Source of the DNA: Calditrichia bacterium
Lineage (GTDB): Bacteria > Calditrichota > Calditrichia > RBG-13-44-9 > J075
NCBI GenBank assembly: GCA_020635015.1
Contig: JACKAP010000016.1
Span: 1 to 64,000 of the forward strand
Reading direction: 5' to 3'
Length of the DNA stretch: 64,000 bases
The notes under the pieces are model-generated. The model saw nothing but the letters and a program-made list of their open reading frames with translations. It did no database searches and was not told the origin of the DNA. Below, one piece after another: positions 17,501 through 27,200 of the stretch (its first letter is position 1; each line of letters begins with the position of its first letter). Both the position numbers and the translations under genes were made by a program.

Positions 17501-20162
17501 CCGGGGGATCAAGATTGACGCTTCCGGATCCGTCGATGGTGACGGTCAGGGGGTATTGGGGCAGGGCGGTAAAATGGGCGGTAACGGTCTGGTCGCTATC
17601 GATTGTCAGCGGTGCCGGGTTGGCCGACCCGCTGAGGCCGCCGCTCCAATGGCTGAACGCATAACCGGCGGCAGGCGTGGCGCTGAGGGTGACGGGGGTG
17701 CCGCTGTAATAAAGCGCACTGGCGGGACTGGCGGTTGCGCTGCCGTTGCCGTCGGTGCTGAGATCAAGCGCATACAGCGGCAGTCCGCTGCCGGCATTGC
17801 CCGGGCGGATCTCTACCGCTGCCGCCGCCCAATCGGTGGATGCGCTGAGGGTGCCGCTGAAGCTGACGGTGCCGGCAGTGGTAACTGTGCGTTGCTGCAC
17901 CGCCATAGTGGCAGTGGCGCCGCCGCTGCCCTGGCTCAATTCAACGATTTCGGTAAATCCTCCGCCGGGGCTATTGCTTCGGTTGCGGCTGGCCACTGCC
18001 CCGAAGACCACCGCCCCATCCTCCGCGACGGTGATGTCGAAGGCATAGCTGTTGGTGTCGCTGCCGCCGCTGCAGGTGCCGCTGAGACCGTTGGTATTAC
18101 CGGAAATGATCGCGCCTACCGGATCGCCCTCCGCTACCCAGGCATAGCGGGAGACGGCGATAACCGCATTGTCCGGCGCCGCGTCCAGGGTGGCGATGAC
18201 CGTGCCGTCCCCGGCGGGATTGCCCTGGGCCATCCAAATTTCCACGGATGTGTGGTTGCGCCCGGAACACTGCGCTCGCAGCAGTTGCCAGGTTAATCCC
18301 AGGCCGGAGACGGAAATGACATTGCGCGATGATTTGGTAGTGATCGCCGCCAGGTAGAGCGCTCCGTCCACCCGAGTAAGCGGCGTGTCGGTGGCCACCG
18401 TGGTGGAAAGGGATGAACTGCCGCTGCGGGTTTCCTGCAAGGCTGCCTGCCCGCCGTTATTCGCCACGAACATGGCAGTGATGTTCTGGTCGCGGTCCAT
18501 GCGCAGGGTATCGGGGTTGGTGCTGCCGCTGAGGTCGCCGGTCCAGCCGCTAAAGATGTAGCCGGGATCAGGCACTGCGCCGGCAATGACGCTGGTGACG
18601 GTGTCATACGATCCGCCCGGGGGATCGAGCGTGATGCTTCCCGGCCCCAGGGTGGAGGTTGAAAGCAGGAACGGTGGGTAAGTGACGGTAAATGCTGCAT
18701 CGCTGACCCCGCTGCCGCTGAGGTTCGTCACGCTTATTGTGCCTGCGGAAGCGCCGGTCGGAACCGTTGCTTCGATCTCAAAGCTTGAAATCACTGAAAA
18801 GGTGGCTGCAGAAACGCCGTTGAATTGAACTGCACTGGCGCCGGAAAAATTTCTTCCTGAAATGCGTACAGTGGTGCCGGCCGGCCCGTGCTGCGGGCTG
18901 AAGCTTTCGATGACCGGCGCGGCAGTCAATTCGATAAAATTGTGTAAATAATAATGCGAATCCTGATCGTTGGCCAGCACCAGCAGGCCGGTCTGATGAT
19001 TCAAACACTGCTTGGTCGCGCTGACCCGGTTGATGCGCAGATCGCTGCTGCTCTCGATAAAGGGAGTACCCATGCCGGGTGGAAAGAGCAGCACCGAGAG
19101 ATCTGCCGATTTGCGGTAGATCGACTCCACCGAGCTGACATTGCCGGTGGCGATCACGTGAAGCTGATCGTTGGCTTCATCCACCAGTACGATCGTCTGG
19201 CGATGATTGTCGCTGACCCGGCCGAAGAGATGACGCGACCAACTGCCGGCCGGATCGCGTTTAAGAATATAGACCTGGGGATCATCCTGGTTGTCTAATT
19301 GAGTGCGGGTGGCGGCATAGAGATTGCCGTCGCTGTCGCAGGCGGCGAGATTGATCTCATCGTTGGAAACGCTGTCCAATACCGCATCTGCCAGGGCATT
19401 CTCCCGGGGCGACCAGACCGTGTCGGGATCGCTATCATTGCGCGCGGCGAAGTAGGTAATGCGATTCGCCTGGTTGCTCCACATCACCCCGATCTGTTGA
19501 TCGAAGGCGATCAGCGATGAGATGTCGCCGCCGGTCGTACTGTCGCCCTGCACCGGCAGGTCGAATGGCACTCCCCAGCTCAAGTCATCACCGGTGCTGC
19601 GATTAATCTTCACCCTGCCGTCCTGCACCCAGGTAACCCAGAGCTGTCCGCTGCTGTCTTTATCCAACACCAGGGTTTTGGATTTGGCACTGTTTACCGT
19701 CACCGGAAATCCCGGATCGATGTGATAGGTTTGGGTGGGCGGGGCGTAACTATAGCGATATAATCGCGCGGCATTGGCAGTGGAAGTGGCGCTGGGCGAG
19801 TTGGTGAAGATATGCGAGGCCACGTAAAGTTTTTGACCGTCCCACAGCACATCCGCCTTTGAACCGTCACGATCATCCAGGTCGGTACCGGTATCCAGCC
19901 AGTTTTGGGTCGGAATATCGAAACGAAAGATACGGTAGCTGGCGGCACTATCGCTCCACAGGCATCCCCACCAGGAGCCGTCATTCCACCAAAGTTTACG
20001 CTCCGGATTTTCCCCGGCGGGGGTGGAGTTGACGGTTGTGCCGTAGTCGGCACTGCGGTATCCTACCGTCACCGGTGTCGATTGGGCCGATACCCAGACC
20101 GGTAGCATCATAAGCAGCAAGATGCATTGGAGGCAAGTGGATATTCGGGTGATTTTATCCAT
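14508..20162 (-). CDS. Secreted multidomain protein with alginate-lyase-like catalytic domain
   Basis: 1884 residues with a signal peptide (cut near VSAQ at ~26); no strong RBS is visible. Residues ~27-415 are the propeller-like region shared with the 3222-aa protein, then IPT/TIG ~424-497, one InlB repeat, one Cys-pair module (~572-790) and exactly six InlB repeats (~796-1238). Residues ~1241-1550 are an all-alpha domain resembling alginate lyase family PF05426 toroids: RPNNWG, the YVIAADL helix, SYGELWW and HSVDGVLPDEQRR. NNW/NNH is a typical substrate-cleft motif in that family. One more InlB repeat and the shared C-terminal module follow, with GDGNQDGVID and GDFNLDGGID and the tail RVPGVVVTVP. 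The likely role is uronic-acid polysaccharide cleavage; the exact substrate cannot be read from sequence. Confidence 0.82.
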   Translation of the reverse strand: MDKITRISTCLQCILLLMMLPVWVSAQSTPVTVGYRSADYGTTVNSTPAGENPERKLWWNDGSWWGCLWSDSAASYRIFRFDIPTQNWLDTGTDLDDRDGSKADVLWDGQKLYVASHIFTNSPSATSTANAARLYRYSYAPPTQTYHIDPGFPVTVNSAKSKTLVLDKDSSGQLWVTWVQDGRVKINRSTGDDLSWGVPFDLPVQGDSTTGGDISSLIAFDQQIGVMWSNQANRITYFAARNDSDPDTVWSPRENALADAVLDSVSNDEINLAACDSDGNLYAATRTQLDNQDDPQVYILKRDPAGSWSRHLFGRVSDNHRQTIVLVDEANDQLHVIATGNVSSVESIYRKSADLSVLLFPPGMGTPFIESSSDLRINRVSATKQCLNHQTGLLVLANDQDSHYYLHNFIELTAAPVIESFSPQHGPAGTTVRISGRNFSGASAVQFNGVSAATFSVISSFEIEATVPTGASAGTISVTNLSGSGVSDAAFTVTYPPFLLSTSTLGPGSITLDPPGGSYDTVTSVIAGAVPDPGYIFSGWTGDLSGSTNPDTLRMDRDQNITAMFVANNGGQAALQETRSGSSSLSTTVATDTPLTRVDGALYLAAITTKSSRNVISVSGLGLTWQLLRAQCSGRNHTSVEIWMAQGNPAGDGTVIATLDAAPDNAVIAVSRYAWVAEGDPVGAIISGNTNGLSGTCSGGSDTNSYAFDITVAEDGAVVFGAVASRNRSNSPGGGFTEIVELSQGSGGATATMAVQQRTVTTAGTVSFSGTLSASTDWAAAAVEIRPGNAGSGLPLYALDLSTDGNGSATASPASALYYSGTPVTLSATPAAGYAFSHWSGGLSGSANPAPLTIDSDQTVTAHFTALPQYPLTVTIDGSGSVNLDPPGGSYVAGTAVSLSAVPASGYAFSHWSGDLSGSANPANLITSGAHNLTAHFTALPQYNLSVLAAGSGTVALDPPGGLYYQGDIVMLTAQPDSGYGFVNWSGDLGGIDNPATITIDGDKTITAHFDLINSATFNLSTSATGGSVTLDPPGGSYPGGAMVTLSAAADSGYTFSHWSGDLVGSANPDSLLIDGHKTVTAHFDELPQYNILVTTSGPGAVQLNPPGGLYYAGTNLTLTALPDSGYSLDHWSGDLSGSANPAILVMDAPKSVSAFFTILPQYTLTVDTAGSGSVLLSPPGGIYYQGTPVILQPQPDSGFAFAGWNGDLQGWEDPDTIIINTNSTVTAHFIGQPAPRFTEGIWTSTAEVNALPDSGLAWDSLLAEANRPALQPDLSNQDDSLDVRVLAKALVYARSGNASYRSEVLAAIDAVMGSENGGTTLAIGRGLSAYVIAADLVGPPAAQDSIFRDWLRQVRSELFEGYSLRSTHEIRPNNWGLFCGASRAAICAYLGDSDEMARIALVLKGWLGDRSAYSGFSYGELWWQADPANPVGINPAGSTLNGHSVDGVLPDEQRRAGAFAWPPPKENYVYEGLQGALMLATILHRRGYDAFEWEDQALLRAFNWLYQQADFPAAAEDRWLVHVINHFYGSAFRGEIPTTPGKSAGFTDWLYGPHFNLTLQTTGSGHIQPISLGHDSNGDAIIELTAVPGSGDNFDGWSGDLSGSLNPDTLAVNGDKVVTALFSAPTSLVRVKIRAFLEGPFSGDSMRTPLSQSGLLPAVQPFSIAPWNYPGAETVSEWPAGAVDWVLVKLRTSAGISGEVDTLAALVTRTGDLVRPDGSTSLVFPGRAIGNYYLVVQPRNHLPVMSSSPVRLGSAAITYDFSNAAAQAFGDSAQVQLAPGIFGLYAGDGNQDGVIDSLDAWTVWRYQNGTSWQYGKTGDFNLDGGIDGLDRNFLWRFNDGRVSRVPGVVVTVPLAKPVTGAGSVQHLPAPSENGRQSTNVNTP

Positions 20163-20178
20163 ATCAATTGACCGAACG

Positions 20179-20257
20179 TTATTGATTATTGGTTGTTGAC
20201 ATTTGGTGAAGCGAATCCTTTACCCATGACCAATGGACAACAACCAATAGTCAATAA
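20179..20257. repeat. Inverted repeat of TTATTGATTATTGGTTGTTG words
   Basis: The arms 20179-20198 and 20238-20257 are complementary with one mismatch. They fill the 134-bp gap between the stop codon at 20297 and the start at 20162 of two minus-strand genes. It could act as a terminator for the upstream gene. The word is the same as in the nuo-operon hairpins. Confidence 0.65.
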
Positions 20258-20296
20258 TTAGCTTTAAAACATGAAATGACTTTGCATCCGATATCG

Positions 20297-22471
20297 TCAG
20301 CGCCCTTCCTGGCCGGATGTGGCTGGTTGGGGAGACGTAGCCGGCTTCCCGGCGGGGTCGGGATTTCGTTGCGGTATTTTTCCCGATTTCCCCGGGGAGG
20401 GCTGCGGTTGTGTCTCGCCTTTCTTTCCACCAGGAGTGATAATCGGCGCGGTAACGGTAACGCCGGGTACCTGGCTGGAAAGGAGGTTGTTGGGACGCCA
20501 GAAGTAATTAAGATCCAGCGCATCAATATCGCCGTCCAGATTAAAATCGGCATATTTCAGATAAAGCCAATCGGTGCCATTCTGCATCCGCCAGATGGTA
20601 TTTTTATCCGAATCATCGATATCGCCATTCGCATTGCCGTCGCCGCCGATCAGGGCGTAGCTGCCATTGCTCATTTGTTTGAGCGCGTCAGTGCCATAAG
20701 CCTGGGTAGCAGCGGTGGTGAAATCGTAGAACGCTGGCACTGCAGAGAGCGGCTGGGTGAGGGTGCTCATCACCGCCAGGTGGTTGCGCTGGCGGAGCAC
20801 GATGAAATAATCTCCTGCCACGATGCCCGGGAAATAGAGGGTGTCGCTGCCGGAGGTGTCGATTACCGCGCCATTGCTGCTGAGCCAGCAAGCCCGTTCG
20901 GCGACCTTCGTCTCCGCACCGGTGCCGCTGCGCAACTCGATCAATACCCAATCTACAATACCGGTGGGAATGATATCCGCTGATTCACCGCCGGCATAGA
21001 ACCAGGGTTCGCTGTTGAAAGGCTGGATCAGGGGCAGCAGGCCGCTGTCGTTCAGGGTTGTCTGCATGCTGTCGCCCAGGAAAGGACCTTCCAGGAAGGC
21101 TTTCAAGTTGAGCGCCAGCGGCTGCAATGTGAAGGTTGCGGTGACTGCCTTCGCCGTATCCATGACTAAACTGTCGGGATTGGCGCTGCCGGCCAGATCG
21201 CCGCTCCATCCGCTGAAGGCATATCCCGGATCGGGTATGGCGGTGAGGGTGACCACGGTGGCGCTGTCATAGATGCCGCCGGCGGGATTGAGCTGTACCG
21301 CACCATTTGCAGCGTTGATATTAAGTGTAAATCGCGGTATGAAAATAGCCGAAACGGCCTTGGCCGTATCCATGACCAAACTGTCGGGGTTGGCGTTGCC
21401 AGCGAGGTCGCCGCTCCATCCACTGAAGGTGAATCCGGAGTCAGGTACCGCGGTCAAAGTGACGACGGTGGCGCTGTCATAGATACCTCCGGCCGGGCTG
21501 AGCTGCACATTTCCGTTGACGGCGGTAATGGCCAGATCAAATTGCGATGGAATGCGGGTGAAAGTGGCGGTGACGGCTTTCACCGTATCCATCACCAGAC
21601 TATCCGGATTGGCGATTCCCGAGAGGTCGCCGCTCCATCCGCTGAAGAAATATCCGGAATCAGGCACAGCGGTGAGGGTAACCACGGTGGCGCTGTCATA
21701 GATGCCGCCCGCCGGGCTGAGTTGTACAGATCCGTTGACGGCGGTGATGGTCAGGTCAAATTGCGATGGAATGCGGGTGAAGGTGGCGGTAACCGCCTTC
21801 GCTGTATCCATGACGATGCTGTCAGGATTGGCGCTGCCGGCCAGATCCCCACTCCACCCGCTGAAGAAATATCCGGAATCAGGCACAGCGGTGAGGGTGA
21901 CGACAGTGGCACTGTCATAAACCCCACCCGCCGGGCTGAGTTGCACAGATCCGTTGACGGCAGAAATGGTGAGATCGAACTGGGTGATATTCTGCTCAAA
22001 CGTGGCGGTGACGGCTTTTGCCGTATCCATCACCAGACTATCCGGATTGGCGTTGCCGGCGAGGTCGCCGCTCCATCCGCTGAAGAAATATCCGGAATCA
22101 GGCACAGCGGTGAGGGTAACCACGGTGGCGCTGTCGTAGATGCCACCGGCCGGGCTGAGTTGCACATTTCCATTGACGGCGGTGATGGTCAGATCAAATT
22201 GCGATGGAATACGGGTGAAGGTGGCGGTGACGGCTTTCGCCGTATCCATCACCAGGCTATCCGGATTGGCGATGCCGGCGAGGTCGCCGCTCCATCCGCT
22301 GAAGAAATATCCGGAATCAGGCACAGCGGTGAGGGTAACCACGGTGGCGCTGTCATAGATGCCGCCGGCCGGGCTGAGCTGCACATTTCCATTGACGGCG
22401 GTGATGGTCAGATCAAATTGCGATGGAATGCGGGTGAAAGTGGCGGTGACGGCTTTTGCCGTATCCATCAC
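20297..22471 (-). CDS. C-terminal fragment of the metallophosphatase giant protein (73-aa repeats, C-terminal module)
   Basis: 724 residues in the open frame; the first ATG at 22471 is simply an internal Met of a repeat (VMDTAKAV). It holds six 73-residue InlB-type repeats (SGYFFSGWSGDL), the VDWVLIELR module, EF-hand-like GDGNANGDID and DFNLDGDID, then SSQVPGVTVTAP and a Pro/Lys/Gln-rich tail. It is in the same reading frame as the gene starting at 29242 (29242-22471 is a multiple of 3). It is therefore best read as the end of that gene, cut off by three indels between 23286 and 22594. It has no signal peptide or RBS of its own. Confidence 0.7.
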   Translation of the reverse strand: MMDTAKAVTATFTRIPSQFDLTITAVNGNVQLSPAGGIYDSATVVTLTAVPDSGYFFSGWSGDLAGIANPDSLVMDTAKAVTATFTRIPSQFDLTITAVNGNVQLSPAGGIYDSATVVTLTAVPDSGYFFSGWSGDLAGNANPDSLVMDTAKAVTATFEQNITQFDLTISAVNGSVQLSPAGGVYDSATVVTLTAVPDSGYFFSGWSGDLAGSANPDSIVMDTAKAVTATFTRIPSQFDLTITAVNGSVQLSPAGGIYDSATVVTLTAVPDSGYFFSGWSGDLSGIANPDSLVMDTVKAVTATFTRIPSQFDLAITAVNGNVQLSPAGGIYDSATVVTLTAVPDSGFTFSGWSGDLAGNANPDSLVMDTAKAVSAIFIPRFTLNINAANGAVQLNPAGGIYDSATVVTLTAIPDPGYAFSGWSGDLAGSANPDSLVMDTAKAVTATFTLQPLALNLKAFLEGPFLGDSMQTTLNDSGLLPLIQPFNSEPWFYAGGESADIIPTGIVDWVLIELRSGTGAETKVAERACWLSSNGAVIDTSGSDTLYFPGIVAGDYFIVLRQRNHLAVMSTLTQPLSAVPAFYDFTTAATQAYGTDALKQMSNGSYALIGGDGNANGDIDDSDKNTIWRMQNGTDWLYLKYADFNLDGDIDALDLNYFWRPNNLLSSQVPGVTVTAPIITPGGKKGETQPQPSPGKSGKIPQRNPDPAGKPATSPQPATSGQEGR

Positions 22472-24202
22472 CAGACTATCCGGATTGGCGATTCCGGAGA
22501 GGTCGCCGCTCCATCCGCTGAAGAAATATCCGGAATCAGGTATGGCGGTGAGAGTGACGACGGTGGCGCTGTCATAGACGCCGCCGGCCGGGCTGCTGAC
22601 TGCACATTTCCGTTGACGGCGGTGATGGCCAGATCAAATTGCGATGGAATGCGGGTGAAAGTGGCGGTGACGGCTTTTGCCGTATCCATCACCAGACTAT
22701 CCGGATTGGCGATTCCGGTCAGATCCCCGCTCCATCCGCTGAAGAAATATCCAGAATCAGGCACAGCGGTGAGGGTAACCACGGTGGCGCTGTCATAGAT
22801 GCCGCCGGCCGGGCTGAGCTGCACATTTCCATTGACGGCGGTGATGGTCAGATCAAATTGCGATGGAATGCGGGTGAAAGTGGCGGTGACGGCTTTTGCC
22901 GTATCCATCACCAGACTATCCGGATTGGCGATTCCTGAGAGGTCGCCACTCCATCCGCTGAAGAAATATCCGGAATCGGGTATGGCAGTGAAGGTGACCA
23001 CGGTGGCGCTGTCATAGATGCCGCCGGCCGGGCTGAGTTGCACATTTCCATTGACGGCGGTGATGGTCAGATCAAATTGCGATGGAATGCGGGTGAGGTG
23101 GTGGCGGTGACGGCTTTCGCCGTATCCATCACGATGCTATCCGGATTTGCGTTTCCGGTCAGATCCCCGCTCCATCCGCTGAAGAAATATCCGGAATCAG
23201 GCACAGCGGTGAGGGTGACCACGGTGGCGCTGTCATAGATGCCACCGGCCGGGCTGAGCTGCACATTTCCGTTGACGGCGGTGATATCAGATCAAATTGC
23301 GATGGAATGCGGGTGAAGGTGGCGGTGACGGCCTTCGCCGTATCCATCACCAGACTATCCGGATTTGCGTTTCCGGTCAGATCGCCGCTCCATCCGCTGA
23401 AGAAATATCCGGAATCAGGCACAGCGGTGAGGGTAACCACGGTGGCGCTGTCATAGATGCCACCCGCCGGGCTGAGTTGCACATTTCCATTGACGGCGGT
23501 GATGGTGATGGTCAGGTCAAATTGCGATGGAATGCGGGTGAAGGTCGCGGTAACCGCCTTTGCTGTATCCATGACGATGCTGTCAGGATTGGCGCTGCCG
23601 GCCAGATCTCCATTCCATCCACTGAAGAAATATCCGGAATCAGGCACAGCGGTGAGGGTGACCACGGTGGCGCTGTCATAAACCCCACCGGCCGGGCTGA
23701 GCTGCACATTTCCGTTGACGGCGGTAATGGCCAGATCAAATTGCGATGGAATGCGGGTGAAAGTGGCGGTGACGGCTTTCATCGTATCCATCACCAGACT
23801 ATCCGGATTGGCGATTCCCGAGAGGTCGCCGCTCCATCCGCTGAAGAAATATCCGGAATCAGGCACAGCGTTGAGGGTAACCACGGTGGCGCTGTCGTAG
23901 ATGCCACCCGCCGGGCTGAGTTGTACAGATCCGTTGACGGCGGTGATGGTCAGGTCAAATTGCGATGGAATGCGGGTGAAGGTGGCGGTAACCGCCTTCG
24001 CTGTATCCATGACGATGCTGTCAGGATTGGCGCTGCCGGCCAGATCCCCACTCCACCCGCTGAAGAAATATCCGGAATCAGGCACAGCGGTGAGGGTGAC
24101 GACAGTGGCACTGTCATAAACCCCACCCGCCGGGCTGAGTTGCACAGATCCGTTGACGGCAGAAATGGTGAGATCGAACTGGGTGATATTCTGCTCAAAC
24201 GT
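21480..24202 (-). repeat. Array of ~12 near-identical 219-bp (73-codon) tandem repeats
   Basis: The landmark GCGATGGAATGCGGGTGA recurs at 21544, 21763, 22201, 22420, 22641, 22860, 23079, 23299, 23524, 23743 and 23962. Spacing is 219 bp (438 across the unit with a variant link near 21990). The exceptions are 221 (22420-22641), 220 (23079-23299) and 225 (23299-23524). A three-unit block at about 21500-22000 recurs at about 23700-24200, offset 2199 bp, including the rare link QNITQFDL. The repeats are far more alike than the InlB repeats elsewhere, which points to recent amplification. Confidence 0.9.
22468..23264 (-). pseudogene. Frame-disrupted middle of the metallophosphatase giant gene
   Basis: Compared with its sister repeats, this stretch has three indels. 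There is a net 1-bp loss near 23285 (GATATCAG for GATGGTCAG), a 2-bp gain near 23097 (GGGTGAGGTGGTGG for GGGTGAAGGTGG) and a 2-bp gain near 22596 (GGGCTGCTGACTGC for GGGCTGAGCTGC). They sum to +3, so the original frame is restored. Between them the repeat sequence continues intact in other frames (22468-23043, 191 codons; 23067-23264, 65 codons). Either the gene is truly broken or the assembly is wrong in this near-identical array. I favour a sequence or assembly error. Confidence 0.7.
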
Positions 24203-27200
24203 CGCCGTCACCGACTTGTGGAAATCCATGGTCAGGGTCTGCGGATTGAGAGTGCCGCTGAGGTCGCCGCTCCAACCGGTGAAGGTATAGCCAGGCCCGG
24301 GTAGCGCAGTAAGCGTTACCACCGCGCTGCTGTCGAAGATGCTCCCGCTTGGGTCAACCGTGATGCTGCCGCTGCCGACCGTGGCGGTGCTGAGGGTGTA
24401 GCGCGGCGCTCCGGAGCCGGGAACGATTTCTATGCCAACCACCGCCCAGTCGGTGGCGTTGCTGAGGATGCCGTCCACCGCGGTGCCGCCGGCGGCCGGC
24501 TGCGGCTTGTGCTGCAGCGCCAGGGCGGCCATGTCGCCTCCGCTGCCCTGGGAATATTCCCCGATCTCGCTGTAGCCGCTGCCCGGGGTGTGACTGCGGT
24601 TGCGGATGGCGGCGGCGCTGAAGACATAGGCATCAGCCACCGACGTGCTCAGGCTGAAGTTATAATTGTCGCTGTCTGTGCCACCTGAACAACTGCCGTT
24701 GACCCCCAGGGTATTGCCGGCAACACTCGCTCCCAACGGCGCCGTGGGATGCACCCCGGTGTAGCGGCTGACGGTGATCACCGCGCTGGTGGGGGCGCTG
24801 CCGAAGGTTGCGCTGACGATCCCATCCCCGGAGGGCGTGCCCTGGGCCCACCAGATCTCCACCCCGGTATTACTGCGCCCGGCGCACTGATCTTCCTTGA
24901 GTGTCCAGCTTAGCCCCATCCCGCTGACCGTCAGCACCGGCTCCTGGGATTTGCTGGATATCGCCGCCAGGTAGAGGTCGCCTTCCGCAGCGCTGACATT
25001 GACCGAGGTGGCGACGGTGGTCGAGCCGGAGGAACCGCCGCTGACGGTGCCCAGATGCTGGATCTCGCCCAATTGGTAAAGCACGAAGGAGGCGCTGACA
25101 TCTTTGTTGCTGTTCATGGTCAACTGAACCGTGGTGTCGCTGCCGCTGAGATCGCCCAGCCACTTTTCGAAGCTGTAGCCGGCACCGGGCAGGGCGGTGA
25201 GGGTGACCACCGCGGCGCTGTCATACACCCCGCCCGGCGGATCGAGCGTAATCGTACCATCGCCGAAGATGCTGGTGCTGAGGGTGTAGCGGGGCAGGAA
25301 GATGGCTGCAACCTGCTTGTCGCCATCCAGGTAGATGCTATCCGGATTGGCGCTGCCGGAGAGGTCGCCGCTCCACCCGCCGAAGGTGTAGCCGGAGTCG
25401 GGCACGGCGCTGAGGATGACGGTTGTGCCTCCGTTGTGCAGGCTGCCCGGCGGATCGAGGATGACGCTGCCCCCGGCGCTTGCCGTCACGCTGAGGTTGA
25501 ATTGCAGGGTACTCAACAAGGCAAAGTTGGCGGTGACGGCTTTATTGCTATCCATGACGACGCTGTCCGGATTGGCATTGCCGGAGAGGTCGCCGCTCCA
25601 CCCGGTGAAGGCATAGCCGGAATCGGGCAGGGCGCTCAAGGTGACCACCGTGCTGCTGTCATACACTCCGCCCGGTGGATCCAGCGCCACTGCGCCATTG
25701 CCGCTGCTGCTCACGGTCAGATCAAACTGCACCCGGAAGGTGGCGGTGACGTTCTTGTCGCCATCCATCACCAGGCTGTCCGGGCTGGCCGCGCCGGAAA
25801 GGTCGCCGCTCCAGCCGGAAAAAGCATAGCCGGGGTCGGGGGTAGCAACCAGGGTGACCACCGTGGCGCTATCGTAGATCCCCCCGCTGGTGTCCGGGGA
25901 GACCGTCACCGTGCCATGGCCGATGGTGGTGAGATTCAGCGCATAGCGGGCGATGAAGCTGGCGGTCACGTTCTTGTCGCCATCCATGACGATGCTGTCC
26001 GGATTGGCGTTACCGCTCAGGTCGCCGCTCCAGCCGTTGAAGGCGTAGCCGGAATCGGGAGTGGCGCTGAGAGTGACCACCGTGGCGCTGTCATAGATCC
26101 CCCCTGCGGGATTGAGGGCGACGCTGCCGGAACCGCTGGTCTGCACGTCAAGGGCAAACTTCTGTTCGAACACCGCGGTGACGGTCTTGTCGCCATCCAT
26201 CACCAGGCTGTCCGGGTTGGCGCTGCCGCTCAGGTCGCCTTCCCAGCGGATGAACACATAGCCGGGATCGGGAACCGCGCTGAGGGTGACGACCATGGCG
26301 CTGTCAAACACGGTGCCGGCAGGAGAAACCAGCACGCTGCCCAGTCCACTGGTTTGAGTGGTCAGGGTGTAGGTGGTGAGGGGCGCCTCCATGCGGTGGA
26401 TCTCCAGGCCGATCGCCGACCAGTCGACGTTGCTGCTGAAGCTGCCGTTGAAATTGACTGTGGTGCTGAGTTCGATCAGGGAGTCGACCACTGCGATGGT
26501 CGCCATATTGCTGCTGCTGCCCTGGGCGAATTCCGCTTGCTCGGTGAAGCCCGCTCCAGGATCGTGGGTGCGATGACGGCAGCCCAGAGCCCCGTAGAAC
26601 ATCGACCCGGTTCGGGTGGTAGAAAGATTGAAGGAATAGATGTCTGTATCGCTGCCACCGCTGCAGGCGCCGTCTGTGCCCAGCGTATTTCCGGAAACGG
26701 TTGTACCAATCGGGTTGAGGGTATCAACGAATGCATAGCGCGAGACGGCGATCGCCGCTGCCACCGGTGCGCTATCGAAAGTGGCGGTCACGGTATCACT
26801 GCCGGCTGGGTTTCCCTGGGCCATCCACACTTCCAGCCAGGCATGCCCCCGGGCGGAACACTGTGCCTTCACCAGGCTCCAGCTTAGCCCCAGGCCACTA
26901 ACGCCGGTGACGGAGTTCCCCGATTTGTTGGTGATGGCGGCGAGGTAGAGATGATGTTCCGCCGCCCCGAGTGGCGCGGAGGTGCTGACCGTGGTGAGAT
27001 TCTCCGATCCTCCGGTTTGCACCTCCTGGAGGGTTACCGGGGTTAGTGACGGATCGGCGAAGTTAGCGGTAATCACCTTGTCTCCGTTCATGTAGACCGA
27101 TTCCGGATTGAGCGCGCCGTTGGCGTCGCCGCTCCAGCCCAGGAAAATGTATCCCGGGCTGGGGGTGGCGGTCAGGGTGACGGTGGTGCCGCCGGTGAAA

